In this document: in pieces, positions 17,920-27,114 of the stretch | Layout of the letters: the number at the start of each line of letters is the position of its first letter | How positions within the stretch are numbered: position 1 is the first letter of the stretch | DNA from: Sulfolobus islandicus Y.N.15.51 | Lineage (GTDB): Archaea; Thermoproteota; Thermoprotei_A; Sulfolobales; Sulfolobaceae | DNA: 64,000 nucleotides | Assembly: GCF_000022485.1 (NCBI RefSeq) | Contig: NC_012623.1 | Coordinates: 2,258,501 to 2,322,500, forward strand | Reading direction: 5' to 3' | Program-made: the position numbers and the translations under genes | The notes under the pieces: generated by a model | Databases searched by the model: none | What the model was told of the DNA's origin: nothing | What the model saw: the letters and a program-made list of their open reading frames with translations, nothing else

Positions 17920-18927
17920 TTATTTACTAATTAACATGATCTCACTCGACATTTTGACAATTTCCATATTAATATCATCTATTTCCCCTACTAACCTGTA
18001 GGGACCAATTCCCAAATCCCTAGTGAATATCCATACTTCTCTGCCCCTCACTGCCACCGCATTTTTAAATAATTTAGTATAACACGTTTCACCTTCATAT
18101 ATATTATCCCTAGTATAACATACTATGGCGAACTCCCTATAATTTTCCACTGCAAACTTTTTATCTAATCTTTTGCCTACGCTTTCATCATATACTTTAA
18201 TTCTTATCTTCGTAATATCAGACTTGAAAACTTCCGATACTTGCCTTAAACTTTCATAATCTGGAATGGGGTCTCCTATTAAAACTCTGTCGACGAATTT
18301 GAACAAGTAATTGGCAGAATCGAATGGTTCTACATACCTTAAAACCTCTAATGTGGTTCTGAGATTAAACTTTGGATTAGAGATAAACGCACCGATCTCT
18401 ATACCTCTTTCCTTAAATATCCTATTTTTCTCTATAAAGATCTCTTTAGATATCCCACTATACAAGACTGGGTAATAGTTGTGGCAAGCCTTAATCCTTT
18501 CAAGATTTGCATTTCTGGCAATAAAGTCTACCTCTTCCTCGCTTATCTCAAATGGGTTTAGCTCAACAGTCATTTGCTTACTCATTTCAACGATTTCCTC
18601 TTTACTAAATCCGTAGTCAGCCCTAACTCCCTTAAAGCCAATTTCCATAAACATTGATAAATTCCTAGGAGATGCGTTCAACTCTTTAAGAATTTGCGGG
18701 TTTATATCCACAAAGGCATAATAGTCCAATTTGTTAGCCTCTTTTAAGATCTCCTTGGCAACACTAAGCGCCTCATTTACCGGAGTCCTCCAATGGGTTC
18801 CGGGACCAATTCCCATGAATATTTCGGAAAATCCCAGATCTCTAACATTTTTCAATAAACTAATTTGCTCATCTTTTATCTCCTTCCAACCTGGGAAGAT
18901 TGAGAAACCGATTCTTCTCTTAGTCAT
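17920..18927 (-). CDS. DUF871/MupG-family protein
   Basis: 335 residues. The N-terminal half looks like the TIM-barrel of the DUF871 family ([10 protein letters not shown]..., [10 protein letters not shown], then [43 protein letters not shown]). The C-terminal half matches its small beta domain ([20 protein letters not shown]). The characterised bacterial relative MupG cleaves MurNAc-6-phosphate-containing sugars from murein recycling. Archaea have no murein, so here the substrate must be another phospho-sugar or ether. It is divergently transcribed from the AlaX operon with only 35 bases between. Confidence 0.75.
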   Translation of the reverse strand: MTKRRIGFSIFPGWKEIKDEQISLLKNVRDLGFSEIFMGIGPGTHWRTPVNEALSVAKEILKEANKLDYYAFVDINPQILKELNASPRNLSMFMEIGFKGVRADYGFSKEEIVEMSKQMTVELNPFEISEEEVDFIARNANLERIKACHNYYPVLYSGISKEIFIEKNRIFKERGIEIGAFISNPKFNLRTTLEVLRYVEPFDSANYLFKFVDRVLIGDPIPDYESLRQVSEVFKSDITKIRIKVYDESVGKRLDKKFAVENYREFAIVCYTRDNIYEGETCYTKLFKNAVAVRGREVWIFTRDLGIGPYRLVGEIDDINMEIVKMSSEIMLISK

Positions 18928-18928
18928 A

Positions 18929-18940
18929 CTATATAAAAGG
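18929..18940 (+). promoter_or_regulatory. TATA box of the alaX operon
   Basis: CTATATAAAAGG lies 24-34 bases before the alaX ATG at 18963, consistent with leaderless transcription. It also lies just before the start codon of the divergent DUF871 gene, so initiation on one side may interfere with the other. Confidence 0.6.
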
Positions 18941-18962
18941 CTTTGAGGATAATATATTTGAC

Positions 18963-19415
18963 ATGGATCAAGTTGAGATTCGCACTCACACCGCCTTACA
19001 TGTGGTCAAAGGAGCTGTGAGGAAAGTTTTGGGTGCCAAATGGACTGCAAGCACTTACGTTAATAGCAATCATGGGAGATTAACGGTAAAGTTTGAGAGG
19101 AAACCTAGCGATCAGGAAATGGATAAGGTCTTTGAATTGGCTAACGAGAAGGTTAGAAAAAACCTTCCAATAATAATTGAGGTTTTACCTAGGGAAGAAG
19201 CTGAAAGGAAATATGGAGATGAGATCTACGATCTCTTTCTTATTTCAGCTGAGGTTAGGGAGTTAAGCATTGTGGTAATACCAGATTGGAGTATTAATGC
19301 TTGCAATAAGCAACATACTAAGTTTACCTCTGAGATTGGAGAGATCATCAAGGACTATTGGAGATATAGGAATAGTAAACAGTTACTCGAGATTTCATTT
19401 GACATAAAGTGTTAA
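18963..19415 (+). CDS. alaX: AlaX-type alanyl-tRNA editing protein
   Basis: 150 residues. The zinc-binding editing motifs are intact: HTALH at residues 8-12 and CNKQH near 118-122. AlaX proteins are free-standing relatives of the AlaRS editing domain and hydrolyse Ser-tRNA(Ala) or Gly-tRNA(Ala). The compact length fits the short AlaX form. Its stop overlaps the start of the next gene by about 7 bases, so it is the first gene of a three-gene operon whose other members look like Cas3 relatives; a link between them is not obvious. Confidence 0.88.
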   Translation: MDQVEIRTHTALHVVKGAVRKVLGAKWTASTYVNSNHGRLTVKFERKPSDQEMDKVFELANEKVRKNLPIIIEVLPREEAERKYGDEIYDLFLISAEVRELSIVVIPDWSINACNKQHTKFTSEIGEIIKDYWRYRNSKQLLEISFDIKC

Positions 19416-20803
19416 GAATGATAGGAAAAGTCCTTGAGCTTTTAAACTGTAAGGAGACTGAGAGGGAAATTAACAGAAGAAAATTTTCAATATGCGATGA
19501 TGTTAACTTCATCTTGAATTTACCCATCGGTTATTTAAAAGATGTAATTTCACCACTTGAAAACTATTTATCAAAACATATGACTAATAACTTTTCAAGA
19601 TTAACTCGCGTAGTTCCTAACGATTATGAGGATACACAACTACATTTCAGTAAATTCTTTTTAAACCTTTACAGTAGCGCAATTTCTGAAATCCCAAGAT
19701 TTAACATCCTTACCTCACTAGTCATCTTAGATGAGTATCGAATGATGCCAGATAAGGCTTTAATTGCTGCAGCTGACGAATTGGCGAGGAATGGCATTAA
19801 CGCAATTTTCTCTACTTCAACACCTTCGGTATTCTTTGAGGAGGAGATAGTAAGTAGATTTAGAAATAGAAGAGTGGTATCTATTTCAATAGTTAATGAA
19901 TATGGGCAAGCGGTTGAGGGTAGGGATTGCGTGAAGAAAGGTGAGGGATATTATCAGTGTAGGGGTAGTTACGAAGTGATTGAATTAATTGAGGATTTTG
20001 ACATTAGGGATTTAGATTATGAGATCATTAAAGGTGAAGAGGTATTTAAGGTAAAGGAACCATTTACGCTTTTCGTAAATTCTTGGGAAAAGGCGTTGAG
20101 ATTATACAGAAAGTTAAGGGAGGAAAGAAATACTGAGGTATGTTTACTTAATAGTAGTGATGAATGCAAAGTGACTATTACACCTAAAATTATGCCTACT
20201 AGGTTTAACGTGGTGAGCGAAATTTCATCATTACCAACTATTGTAGCTAGAAGTGGAATTATTAACGATAAGGATAAGATCTACGTCTGGATTGATAGGG
20301 ATAATTACGATACAGTGACTGAAAGTACTCTTAATCTACTTTCAAATATCAAAGTATGCTTAAAACATCCCTTTGGCTGTAATGGAAAGATGGGATATGC
20401 TAACAAGACGGTCTTAAAGCCTAACATTGATGAAAGGCTTATAAAAAGGCTAAGTGAAATAAGCCACTTAATGGATAGAAGGGAGTTCGAGAAGGTGACA
20501 GAACTCTTCAGTGATTTCGTAACAGTCGATCTATTTACTGATAAAGAGAAAATAACTACAGTACCTCCCGAGTTTGTATACGAGAACAAAAAGAAGATAT
20601 TATACTACGGAAATAGCTGCGTTTACACGTACTTTACTGATGGAGAAAAATGCTCTAAGATAGTTTATAATTGGTTAGAAGGCGGAGGTGTTTCATGGCT
20701 TAAGAGGAATTTAGCAAGGGCTTATAAGAATTACGTTGAGGAAGAAGGAAAAAAGGAGGTATTTTTGGGATTAAAGGCTAAAGACGTGGGAGAATGGATT
20801 TAG
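19409..20803 (+). CDS. Degenerate Cas3'-like superfamily 2 helicase
   Basis: 464 residues (GTG at 19409, or ATG at 19418). The succession of segments follows archaeal Cas3 helicases but with key residues lost. LPIGYLKDV (38-46) stands where Walker A 'PTGxGKT' belongs. [14 protein letters not shown] (62-75) resembles the FSRxIxVLPxRS segment. [10 protein letters not shown] (105-114) is a DExH-like box with R for H. FSTSTP (134-139) replaces [16 protein letters not shown] (222-233) equals the VNTVxxAxxLY motif. [11 protein letters not shown] (273-283) resembles 'PxxxQRxGR'. ATP hydrolysis therefore looks impossible. It overlaps both neighbours. Alternatives are an unrelated Sulfolobales-specific protein or a pseudo-helicase kept for a structural role. 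The Cas3 call is an inference from motif order. Confidence 0.55.
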   Translation: MLRMIGKVLELLNCKETEREINRRKFSICDDVNFILNLPIGYLKDVISPLENYLSKHMTNNFSRLTRVVPNDYEDTQLHFSKFFLNLYSSAISEIPRFNILTSLVILDEYRMMPDKALIAAADELARNGINAIFSTSTPSVFFEEEIVSRFRNRRVVSISIVNEYGQAVEGRDCVKKGEGYYQCRGSYEVIELIEDFDIRDLDYEIIKGEEVFKVKEPFTLFVNSWEKALRLYRKLREERNTEVCLLNSSDECKVTITPKIMPTRFNVVSEISSLPTIVARSGIINDKDKIYVWIDRDNYDTVTESTLNLLSNIKVCLKHPFGCNGKMGYANKTVLKPNIDERLIKRLSEISHLMDRREFEKVTELFSDFVTVDLFTDKEKITTVPPEFVYENKKKILYYGNSCVYTYFTDGEKCSKIVYNWLEGGGVSWLKRNLARAYKNYVEEEGKKEVFLGLKAKDVGEWI

Positions 20804-21285
20804 AGAAGTTTAGGAGAGAGTATTATTACGTTGTCCCCATAATCGCCAATAGGATTAAGAAAGATGAGGAGAAAGTTAAAAAGTACATTGAGCTTGCTAT
20901 AATCTTACAGAGCGCAATAGGAAATGAAGTATATACTGCATATTATCTTTACTACATATACGAGGAACTGGGTGATATTGATCTAGGAATTCCGATCGTT
21001 TTGGCAATTGTTAACCATAGAGATGTATGGAAGGCTAGAGCTCTCAGAAGTGTTACAGCGTATAATACGTTAAAGGTATTTGAGGTTAAAGATGATGTAA
21101 AGAGAATAATTGAAAATAAGTTAAGGGAAATTAACATTCCAATAAAAATCGTTATGAAAATATTAAATAATATTGAACCAATACAGATTAGAAAACTATT
21201 TAGCAATTTGTCTATAGTTCACCCAGAAGTGTATAGTCTGATTTTAGGTGTATTTACCTCGATTAAGCAGGGAAATGAGGGTTAG
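20794..21285 (+). CDS. Possible degenerate Cas3''-like (HD domain) protein
   Basis: 163 residues, helical, overlapping the Cas3'-like gene by 10 bases. AIGNEVYTAYYLYYIYEEL (40-58) and IPIVLAIVNHRDVWKARAL (about 68-86) resemble the second half of archaeal Cas3'' HD nucleases, where G-H-E-x-x-S-A and the N-H-H motif bind metal. Here the first His is Asn and the second motif reads NHR. The N-terminal HD motif (L-H-D-x-G-K) is absent. If the relationship is right, the nuclease is dead or remodelled. Taken alone the call would be weak; adjacency to the helicase-like gene raises it. The fallback is a hypothetical helical protein. Confidence 0.45.
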   Translation: MDLEKFRREYYYVVPIIANRIKKDEEKVKKYIELAIILQSAIGNEVYTAYYLYYIYEELGDIDLGIPIVLAIVNHRDVWKARALRSVTAYNTLKVFEVKDDVKRIIENKLREINIPIKIVMKILNNIEPIQIRKLFSNLSIVHPEVYSLILGVFTSIKQGNEG

Positions 21286-21291
21286 AATTCC

Positions 21292-21300
21292 TTTTTATAA
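21292..21300 (+). promoter_or_regulatory. TATA box of the glmS-like gene
   Basis: TTTTTATAA lies 20-28 bases upstream of the ATG at 21320, so this gene probably has its own leaderless promoter despite the short gap after the Cas3''-like gene. Confidence 0.5.
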
Positions 21301-21319
21301 CCAAAACTAAAATTTAAGT

Positions 21320-23074
21320 ATGGGAGGAATTTTCGCTTTCGTATGCAAGGATTCCATTGATGTTTCAATTATTAACAAGGGTTTAAAGAAGTTGATTTAT
21401 AGGGGATATGATAGCGCTGGTATTGCTTACCTTGAAGACGATAGCTTAGTAATAAAGAAAATTTTAGGTAATATCTCAAAGAATGAGATAAGCGTTAGTG
21501 ACAAGGCAAGAGTTGCAATAGGTCACACTAGATATGCGAGTAGGGGTTGGCCAACTTTGGAAAACGCTCACCCACTGACTGATTGTAATGGGAAGATAGC
21601 AGTTGTAATGGACGGTATTCTTGACGATTACGAAAAAATTAGGGAAGATCTGATTGCGAAGGGACATAAATTCGTCTCTACAACTGACGCTGAGGTGATT
21701 CCCCACTTACTTGAGAATTCAACAAACTATCTAAACTCATCATTAAACGTTATGAAAAGGGTAAAGGGCATTTACTCTCTGGTTTTTGTAACCATAGACA
21801 TTGATAAAATATTCGCAATTAACTCTGGCCAACCCTTGATGATAGGTATCACACAAGAGTGTAAATACGTTTCTAGCGATTTACCCTCTTTGAGCGGTTT
21901 TGCTGAGAATGCGATAATAATGCCAGAAAATACTGTGGCAGTAATCTCTTGGAATGATGTGCAAGTGTATAATATTGAAGGTAATGAGGTAAAACCGGAA
22001 ATTAAGAGAGTTAAATACAAGGAGGAGATAGCTGAAAAGGGTGGATTTCCACACTTCATGTTAAAGGAGATATACGATATCCCACAGGCCTTGATAAACT
22101 CATTTAACTCTTTAATGGAGAAGTACCTTTCCTTAGCCTCGATGATACTATATGGTGCTAAAAACGTTTATGTGATAGGTAATGGAACCAGTCTTCATGC
22201 TGGATTAATCTCCACTTACTATTTCTCAGAAATCGGTCTAAATGTTAACGTTGTAAGTGCAGCGGAATTTCCATATTATGCCTTGGAAAACGTAACTACT
22301 GGTTCAGTAATTATTGCCATAAGTCAAAGTGGAGAGACCAGTGATGTTATAAGGAGTGTTAAAATGGCCAAGCAGAGAGGAGCTGTGATATTAGGCATAA
22401 CCAACTCCGTAGGTTCAAGATTGGCATTGGAGTCTAACGTATACCTACCAATAACCGCTGGACCAGAGATGGCTGTGCCTGCAACCAAAACTTTTACCTC
22501 GACTATTGTGGTACTTAAGGTACTTTCACTATATACTGGACTTCACTCCGGGAAAAATAGTAGGAGTGACATTAATTCATTAAAAACCGAGATCGAGGAA
22601 TTGGCTAAACAGCTTGTTACGAGTTTACCGGAAATGGAGAAAGAGGCAGAGAAATTGTCTATTAAACTGGATAAGGAAAGCTTATACGTTTCAAGTAGTG
22701 GGATAAATTATCCCGTAGCATTGGAAGGAGCTTTGAAATTTAAGGAAGCTTCAATGACTCACGCAGAGGGTATGCAGTTGGGAGAGCTCTTGCATGGTCC
22801 AATCGTTCTCACTAATAAAGGTTATCCCGTGATTTTAATAAAACCTGCTGAGGCTGAGGATTTGTACAATAAGGTTGTTAAGTCAATAAGGGAAAGGAGG
22901 GATGTGATTATAACCATTTCTGAAGATGGTGATATGAAGAGTGTAAAGACAATTAGGGATTTGACTCCTATAAGCAATGTAATACCGTTACAGTTATTAG
23001 CTTATAAGCTGGGAGTTAAGAGGGGTTTCCCAATAGACACTCCTCCGGGACTAGTAAAGGCTGTCATAGTTTAA
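21320..23074 (+). CDS. GlmS-like isomerase without the glutaminase nucleophile
   Basis: 584 residues with the GlmS architecture: an N-terminal Ntn glutaminase-like domain (about 1-210) and two SIS sugar-isomerase domains (about 270-580). The protein begins MGGIF where active GlmS begins MCGI, so the catalytic N-terminal Cys is Gly. The oxyanion-hole N-G is D98-G99 (MDGILDDY). Other glutamine-site residues ([21 protein letters not shown]) persist. The SIS sites look intact ([40 protein letters not shown] and the C-terminal [12 protein letters not shown]). It may make glucosamine-6-phosphate with free ammonia, run in the deaminase direction, or use a partner glutaminase. Confidence 0.88.
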   Translation: MGGIFAFVCKDSIDVSIINKGLKKLIYRGYDSAGIAYLEDDSLVIKKILGNISKNEISVSDKARVAIGHTRYASRGWPTLENAHPLTDCNGKIAVVMDGILDDYEKIREDLIAKGHKFVSTTDAEVIPHLLENSTNYLNSSLNVMKRVKGIYSLVFVTIDIDKIFAINSGQPLMIGITQECKYVSSDLPSLSGFAENAIIMPENTVAVISWNDVQVYNIEGNEVKPEIKRVKYKEEIAEKGGFPHFMLKEIYDIPQALINSFNSLMEKYLSLASMILYGAKNVYVIGNGTSLHAGLISTYYFSEIGLNVNVVSAAEFPYYALENVTTGSVIIAISQSGETSDVIRSVKMAKQRGAVILGITNSVGSRLALESNVYLPITAGPEMAVPATKTFTSTIVVLKVLSLYTGLHSGKNSRSDINSLKTEIEELAKQLVTSLPEMEKEAEKLSIKLDKESLYVSSSGINYPVALEGALKFKEASMTHAEGMQLGELLHGPIVLTNKGYPVILIKPAEAEDLYNKVVKSIRERRDVIITISEDGDMKSVKTIRDLTPISNVIPLQLLAYKLGVKRGFPIDTPPGLVKAVIV

Positions 23075-23109
23075 AAAGTAATAAATTATCCTTTTTCTAT
23101 CTCTATTAT

Positions 23110-23967
23110 ATGACTATTGAAGTTGAGAACTTACAGAAGAAGTTTGACGATAAAGCAGTGCTTAAGGGTGTTAGTTTTACAGTTAGAAGAGGTTCGATTA
23201 CAGGTTTTATTGGGCCAAATGGAGCTGGAAAGACAACTACAATAAAAATACTTGCTGGACTACTAAGAAAGGATGCAGGGAAAGTTAAAGTATTTGGAGA
23301 AGATCCTTGGGATAACCCAAAGGTTATAGAAATGATTTCAGTCATTTTCACCAACTTAATTCATCCTCAAGAGAACACGGTAGGAGAGTATTTGAGGGAT
23401 CTAGGAAATATTTATGGAAAGAGGGAGATAATTAACTATCTAATTGACGAATTCAAGTTGACATCACACCTAAATAAGAAACTCTATCAATTGTCTTCAG
23501 GTTTGGCACAAAGAGTTCAATTGGTTGCCGCTTTGATAAAGGAGGCAGAGTTAATAATAGCTGATGAACCAACTGCAAATTTGGATCCCTCCTTTAGAAT
23601 GGAATTCTATGAGATAGTAAAGAGGCTGAATAGGAAAAATGATGTGACGTTTTTCATTTCGTCCCATATTCTCTCCGAGCTTGAAAAAGTTATAACTGAT
23701 GTAGTATTTATTAACGACGGAAGAATATCATACACTGGTAAGATGAACCAAGCCTTAAGTGGAGTTGGAGAGGAAGAGATTTACGTGATGGTAAATGATT
23801 CTGAAAGGGCCTTGAAGGTATTGGGAGGAATATTGGAGGGACCGTATATTAAGGTTAAAGGTAAACTAAGGGAAATAGTTGACAAGTTGGATGATAGTGG
23901 AATTGAGATTATAAGTATTAGGAGGTCTTCATTGGATGATGCGTTCAAGAAGTTTTCAAATATTTAG
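23110..23967 (+). CDS. ABC transporter ATP-binding protein (CcmA/DRR type)
   Basis: 285 residues. Walker [13 protein letters not shown] (near 38-49), signature [15 protein letters not shown], Walker [14 protein letters not shown] and SSHILSELE (H-loop) are all present. The signature reads LSSG rather than LSGG. The C-terminal 70 residues form the usual accessory domain of export-type ABC-2 systems. It overlaps the next gene, a membrane protein, so the pair likely forms an exporter or membrane-remodelling complex of unknown cargo. Confidence 0.9.
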   Translation: MTIEVENLQKKFDDKAVLKGVSFTVRRGSITGFIGPNGAGKTTTIKILAGLLRKDAGKVKVFGEDPWDNPKVIEMISVIFTNLIHPQENTVGEYLRDLGNIYGKREIINYLIDEFKLTSHLNKKLYQLSSGLAQRVQLVAALIKEAELIIADEPTANLDPSFRMEFYEIVKRLNRKNDVTFFISSHILSELEKVITDVVFINDGRISYTGKMNQALSGVGEEEIYVMVNDSERALKVLGGILEGPYIKVKGKLREIVDKLDDSGIEIISIRRSSLDDAFKKFSNI

Positions 23968-24673
23968 AGTTATATTCAAGGAGAGATATCGACAACCAAC
24001 TCTTGAGTTAGTTATACCAACAATGTTAGTTTCAAACATCTTCATTACTGCATTTTACGCTAGGGGATTATTTAACACTTATGGTTTAGTACTAGCATTC
24101 ATACCTTTAATAAGCGTTTCAGAAACCCTAGCCTTTGCCTTAGCTTTGAGGAATATCATTTTCGTTACTGGGGATCACATCTATAGGGGTTCCATCATAT
24201 CCTTCATAATGATGCCTATAAAGAGAATTAGCTTGTTCTTCTTCACATATTTTTGCGATATCGTATTACCATATTTATTTTGGTTATTCACAACCGAACT
24301 TTACATTTTGCTTTCCGGAATTCCAGTTCCTCAATACTTAATTCTGGTCTACACTGTTGGTTACTTCTTTACTGAAAATATTATACTTTTAACGGCCCTC
24401 TCATTTAAGAGTGGAGGAATAGTGACCCTCCTATCCGGGACAATCTTGGGAATCTTATTCATCTTTGGAGGTATTGCGGGATATTATGGAATAATGACAA
24501 ACTCACCACTGACACCAATAGCAACTATTTCGAATCCATACGTGTTTTTAATTTATGAAGCAATAACCCAAAAACAGGTAACTTACTTGAACGTTGGAAT
24601 TTATAGTGAGGTTATAATATCATTGATACTTTTCTTCGTTTCATTACAAAAATTCAGGATAATGGAGGTGTAA
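23936..24673 (+). CDS. ABC-2-type permease
   Basis: 245 residues with about six hydrophobic helices (near 25-45, 50-72, 90-135 in two, 150-185, 215-240). The short basic N-terminus [20 protein letters not shown] is typical of ABC-2 permeases partnered with the preceding ATPase. The start overlaps the ATPase end by about 30 bases; a later start at the second Met is possible. Substrate unknown. Confidence 0.75.
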   Translation: MMRSRSFQIFRVIFKERYRQPTLELVIPTMLVSNIFITAFYARGLFNTYGLVLAFIPLISVSETLAFALALRNIIFVTGDHIYRGSIISFIMMPIKRISLFFFTYFCDIVLPYLFWLFTTELYILLSGIPVPQYLILVYTVGYFFTENIILLTALSFKSGGIVTLLSGTILGILFIFGGIAGYYGIMTNSPLTPIATISNPYVFLIYEAITQKQVTYLNVGIYSEVIISLILFFVSLQKFRIMEV

Positions 24674-24677
24674 TGGG

Positions 24678-25226
24678 ATGAAATTCGGACTTCTTACCAC
24701 CATAGGTTTATCCCTATTAGTTCTATCCCTATTATCCATTAATTCACCAATTCACTCATACGTAAGCATTTCAAACCCATATTCCATTAAAATACCTAAT
24801 ATAGCATATGTTAATGCTAGGCTTCTCGAGAACAACAGTAATGTCACAGTTTACGCCAAGCTCGTTCACAATGGAAACGTAGAAAATATTGTTAAATTAC
24901 CTTATTATTTAGAATTGACGCCAGGGATATGGGAGTTCTCCATATATAACGAGACGTTTCCAATAACTTTAACAAAAGTGATAAACGCCACTGTTGTTAA
25001 TAAGTCAAACGGTATAGTATACGTTTATGAATATCAAAAAATAGAGAAATATCAAGAAATAGTGACAACTAAAAATGCCACCTATCCTATTGCTCTCGAA
25101 GTGACAATATACAAGGTTAACATACTTCAATACAAGACAATAGCGGAAATCCTTGGCGTACTCCTATTATTCATTGATATTATCTTATTGGCTTTTAGGT
25201 TTATTAGAGATAATCATAAATTATAG
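24678..25226 (+). CDS. Secreted/membrane protein of the ABC-2 cluster
   Basis: 182 residues. A signal/anchor segment (about 5-22) is followed by a beta-rich external region with several N-x-S/T sequons and a C-terminal transmembrane helix (about 155-175) ending RDNHKL. The gene starts five bases after the permease stop. It is probably an external subunit of the same ABC system. I do not recognise a family. Confidence 0.65.
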   Translation: MKFGLLTTIGLSLLVLSLLSINSPIHSYVSISNPYSIKIPNIAYVNARLLENNSNVTVYAKLVHNGNVENIVKLPYYLELTPGIWEFSIYNETFPITLTKVINATVVNKSNGIVYVYEYQKIEKYQEIVTTKNATYPIALEVTIYKVNILQYKTIAEILGVLLLFIDIILLAFRFIRDNHKL

Positions 25227-25245
25227 ATGAAAGGATTTACTATTC

Positions 25246-25773
25246 ATGATCATTTCCATAGCAGCCCATAGTGAAGAACCAAATTCCGAGCTAGCCGAAA
25301 AGGCTAGAAAGTTCGTAAGGTCAATTAAAGCATGTAATCCAATGTTGCTTTTAGGAGGATATTGGGGATTAATGAAAGTGGTAGTTGATGAGGCGTCAAA
25401 AGAGAACATGAAAACAGTCTTGATATTACCCATTGAGAGGGAAAATGTTATAATTCCTAGAGACGTAATTTCAATAAAATCTAGTTGTGAGTTTAGATGC
25501 AGATCCGTAATCCTTGTTAGGTCTGGTGATATACTAGTTTCATTGGGAGGAGGTGTTGGAACGGAAATAGAAATAATGATTGCTTACGCAATGGGAAAGC
25601 CAATATTTGCATTATCTAATACGGGGTTGAGCACTGACCAATTCGCTAAGGCATTTCCAGAATATATTGACGATAGAAAAGTCATTAAGATAAGGTATTT
25701 TGAGGATCCGGAGGAGATGGCTAAGGAGATTTGCAAGAGTGAGATGAAAAGTGTGAAGACTACTTTCGGCTAA
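25246..25773 (+). CDS. SLOG/LOG-like Rossmann protein (TIGR00725 type)
   Basis: 175 residues. LLLGGYWGLMKVVVDEA (about 35-50) and VSLGGGVGTEIEIMIAYAMG (about 104-122) are the paired glycine-rich motifs of the SLOG superfamily, with GGGVGTE equivalent to the PGGxGTxxE motif of LOG lysine-decarboxylase-like proteins. Such proteins bind nucleotides or release cytokinin-like bases; the archaeal role is unknown. A GAAAGGATT sequence just before the start could be a ribosome-binding site. It converges with the next gene and overlaps it by 14 bases. Confidence 0.75.
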   Translation: MIISIAAHSEEPNSELAEKARKFVRSIKACNPMLLLGGYWGLMKVVVDEASKENMKTVLILPIERENVIIPRDVISIKSSCEFRCRSVILVRSGDILVSLGGGVGTEIEIMIAYAMGKPIFALSNTGLSTDQFAKAFPEYIDDRKVIKIRYFEDPEEMAKEICKSEMKSVKTTFG

Positions 25774-26713
25774 GCTTTCGCAACTGATTCCATAACTCTT
25801 CATCGATAGGTATTCCATCAACGAGCCTTTTCGCTCTTACATTTAACCCGTGTTCACCAGGGAATTCAATTCCTAAAGTTTCCCTCAATTTCTCTATTTC
25901 CTCTCTATACCCTGCAAAGAACGAAGGATTAATACCTATTAATACTTCTCCCTTATTTGGAGGACTTTCAGTATTTAGCACACCTTTGACGTCAGATCCT
26001 AGGGCTGAGCCAGTCAGGAAACTCACTAGACTTTCTAAAACTAACATTAAGAAGAATCCTTTCATTCCACCAATTGGTAATAACCCTCCTCTTAACGCTC
26101 TTTCTGGATCTTCTGTAGGGTTACCATTCTCGTCAACTGCTAAACCCAAAGGGATTTTCTCCTTTCTTCTAAGGGCTTCTATTATTTTACCTCTTGAAGT
26201 TGCTGACAGTGCCATGTCTAGGACTATTGATGGTGGGATACTTATTGAAATTGGAGTAGTTGATAGCACTTTCCTTGAACTTCCTGGCATAACTACTGCA
26301 AGCTCTGCATTGCCAAACATTATTCCAACTAGTCCCCTCTTGCCTAATTTCTCAGTGTAATAACCTAAGAACCCAATGTGAGACGAATTCTTAACTGCTA
26401 TTATCGAAATGGGATCACTCGTAAATTCCCTTTCAACTAACTTAGTCCACAACACAATACCTATACTTGCTTTAGCGTCTATCCACATACTATTTCCGCT
26501 TTGCCTTATGATTTCATATCTTAACCTTTTACTAATTGTTCCAAGTTCTATACCCTTAACTAGGGGAATTAATCTTTGAATACCGTGAGAAGAATGGCCT
26601 CTAAGTTCTGCCTCAACGAAGTGGTCAGCTATTACATCACTATCCTCTACCTCTCTTTCCTTAAGTATTTCAATAATTAACCCTCTTAACTCATCAGCTC
26701 TTACCTTTTTCAT
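25760..26713 (-). CDS. Malate/L-lactate (Ldh2/YlbC) family NAD(P)-dependent dehydrogenase
   Basis: 317 residues. AELRGHSSHGIQRL (near 30-44), with the catalytic His, VKNSSHIGFLGYYTEKL (substrate/cofactor His) and the motif around PTEDPERALRGGLLPIGGMKGFFL are hallmarks of this Rossmann-independent family. The family includes malate, sulfolactate and ureidoglycolate dehydrogenases. Being divergent from a UxaA-type dehydratase and an enolase-superfamily enzyme, it probably oxidises a 2-hydroxy acid in the same pathway. The exact substrate is unknown. Confidence 0.85.
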   Translation of the reverse strand: MKKVRADELRGLIIEILKEREVEDSDVIADHFVEAELRGHSSHGIQRLIPLVKGIELGTISKRLRYEIIRQSGNSMWIDAKASIGIVLWTKLVEREFTSDPISIIAVKNSSHIGFLGYYTEKLGKRGLVGIMFGNAELAVVMPGSSRKVLSTTPISISIPPSIVLDMALSATSRGKIIEALRRKEKIPLGLAVDENGNPTEDPERALRGGLLPIGGMKGFFLMLVLESLVSFLTGSALGSDVKGVLNTESPPNKGEVLIGINPSFFAGYREEIEKLRETLGIEFPGEHGLNVRAKRLVDGIPIDEELWNQLRKLSRK

Positions 26714-26780
26714 AAGCGAGATATTTTATGATAAGTCAAATTTAAGAGTAGTTGAGAAAGATTGTTCTGTATACGGTTAA

Positions 26781-26789
26781 GTATATATG
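26781..26789 (+). promoter_or_regulatory. TATA box of the uxaA-type operon
   Basis: GTATATATG lies 23-31 bases before the ATG at 26812. Confidence 0.5.
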
Positions 26790-26811
26790 CTTTCTTACAT
26801 AATATTAAGAC

Positions 26812-27114
26812 ATGCCACATTTCCTGATTCATAACAAAAACGACAACGTTGGAGTTGCCATAACTGACATTAAAGCTGGGGAAGAGGTGGAAGGAGTATA
26901 CATTGAGGACATGGCAAAAGGACCTAAGATTAATGCAATTAACAACATACCCTTAGGGCATAAGATAGCCTTAAGTAATCTCAAGCAAGGTGATACAGTG
27001 ATAAAGTACGGTAGGCCAATAGGATCTGCTATAAAGGAGATTAAGATTGGAGAACACGTACACGTACATAATATAAAATCTAGCAGGTGGGGAAAATGGA
27101 GAAAAAGCCAGTAA
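26812..27114 (+). CDS. UxaA-family dehydratase, small (SAF domain) subunit
   Basis: 100 residues. The segments AITDIKAGEEVEG and IPLGHKIALSNLKQGDTVIKYGRPIGSAIKEI are those of the SAF domain at the N-terminus of altronate/galactarate dehydratases. HVHVHNIKSSR closes the subunit. In many bacteria this domain is fused to the large part; here it is a separate gene overlapping the large-subunit gene by 28 bases. The same split occurs in sulfolactate sulfo-lyase SuyA/SuyB. The complex probably eliminates water (or sulfite) from a sugar acid or hydroxy acid. Confidence 0.85.
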   Translation: MPHFLIHNKNDNVGVAITDIKAGEEVEGVYIEDMAKGPKINAINNIPLGHKIALSNLKQGDTVIKYGRPIGSAIKEIKIGEHVHVHNIKSSRWGKWRKSQ

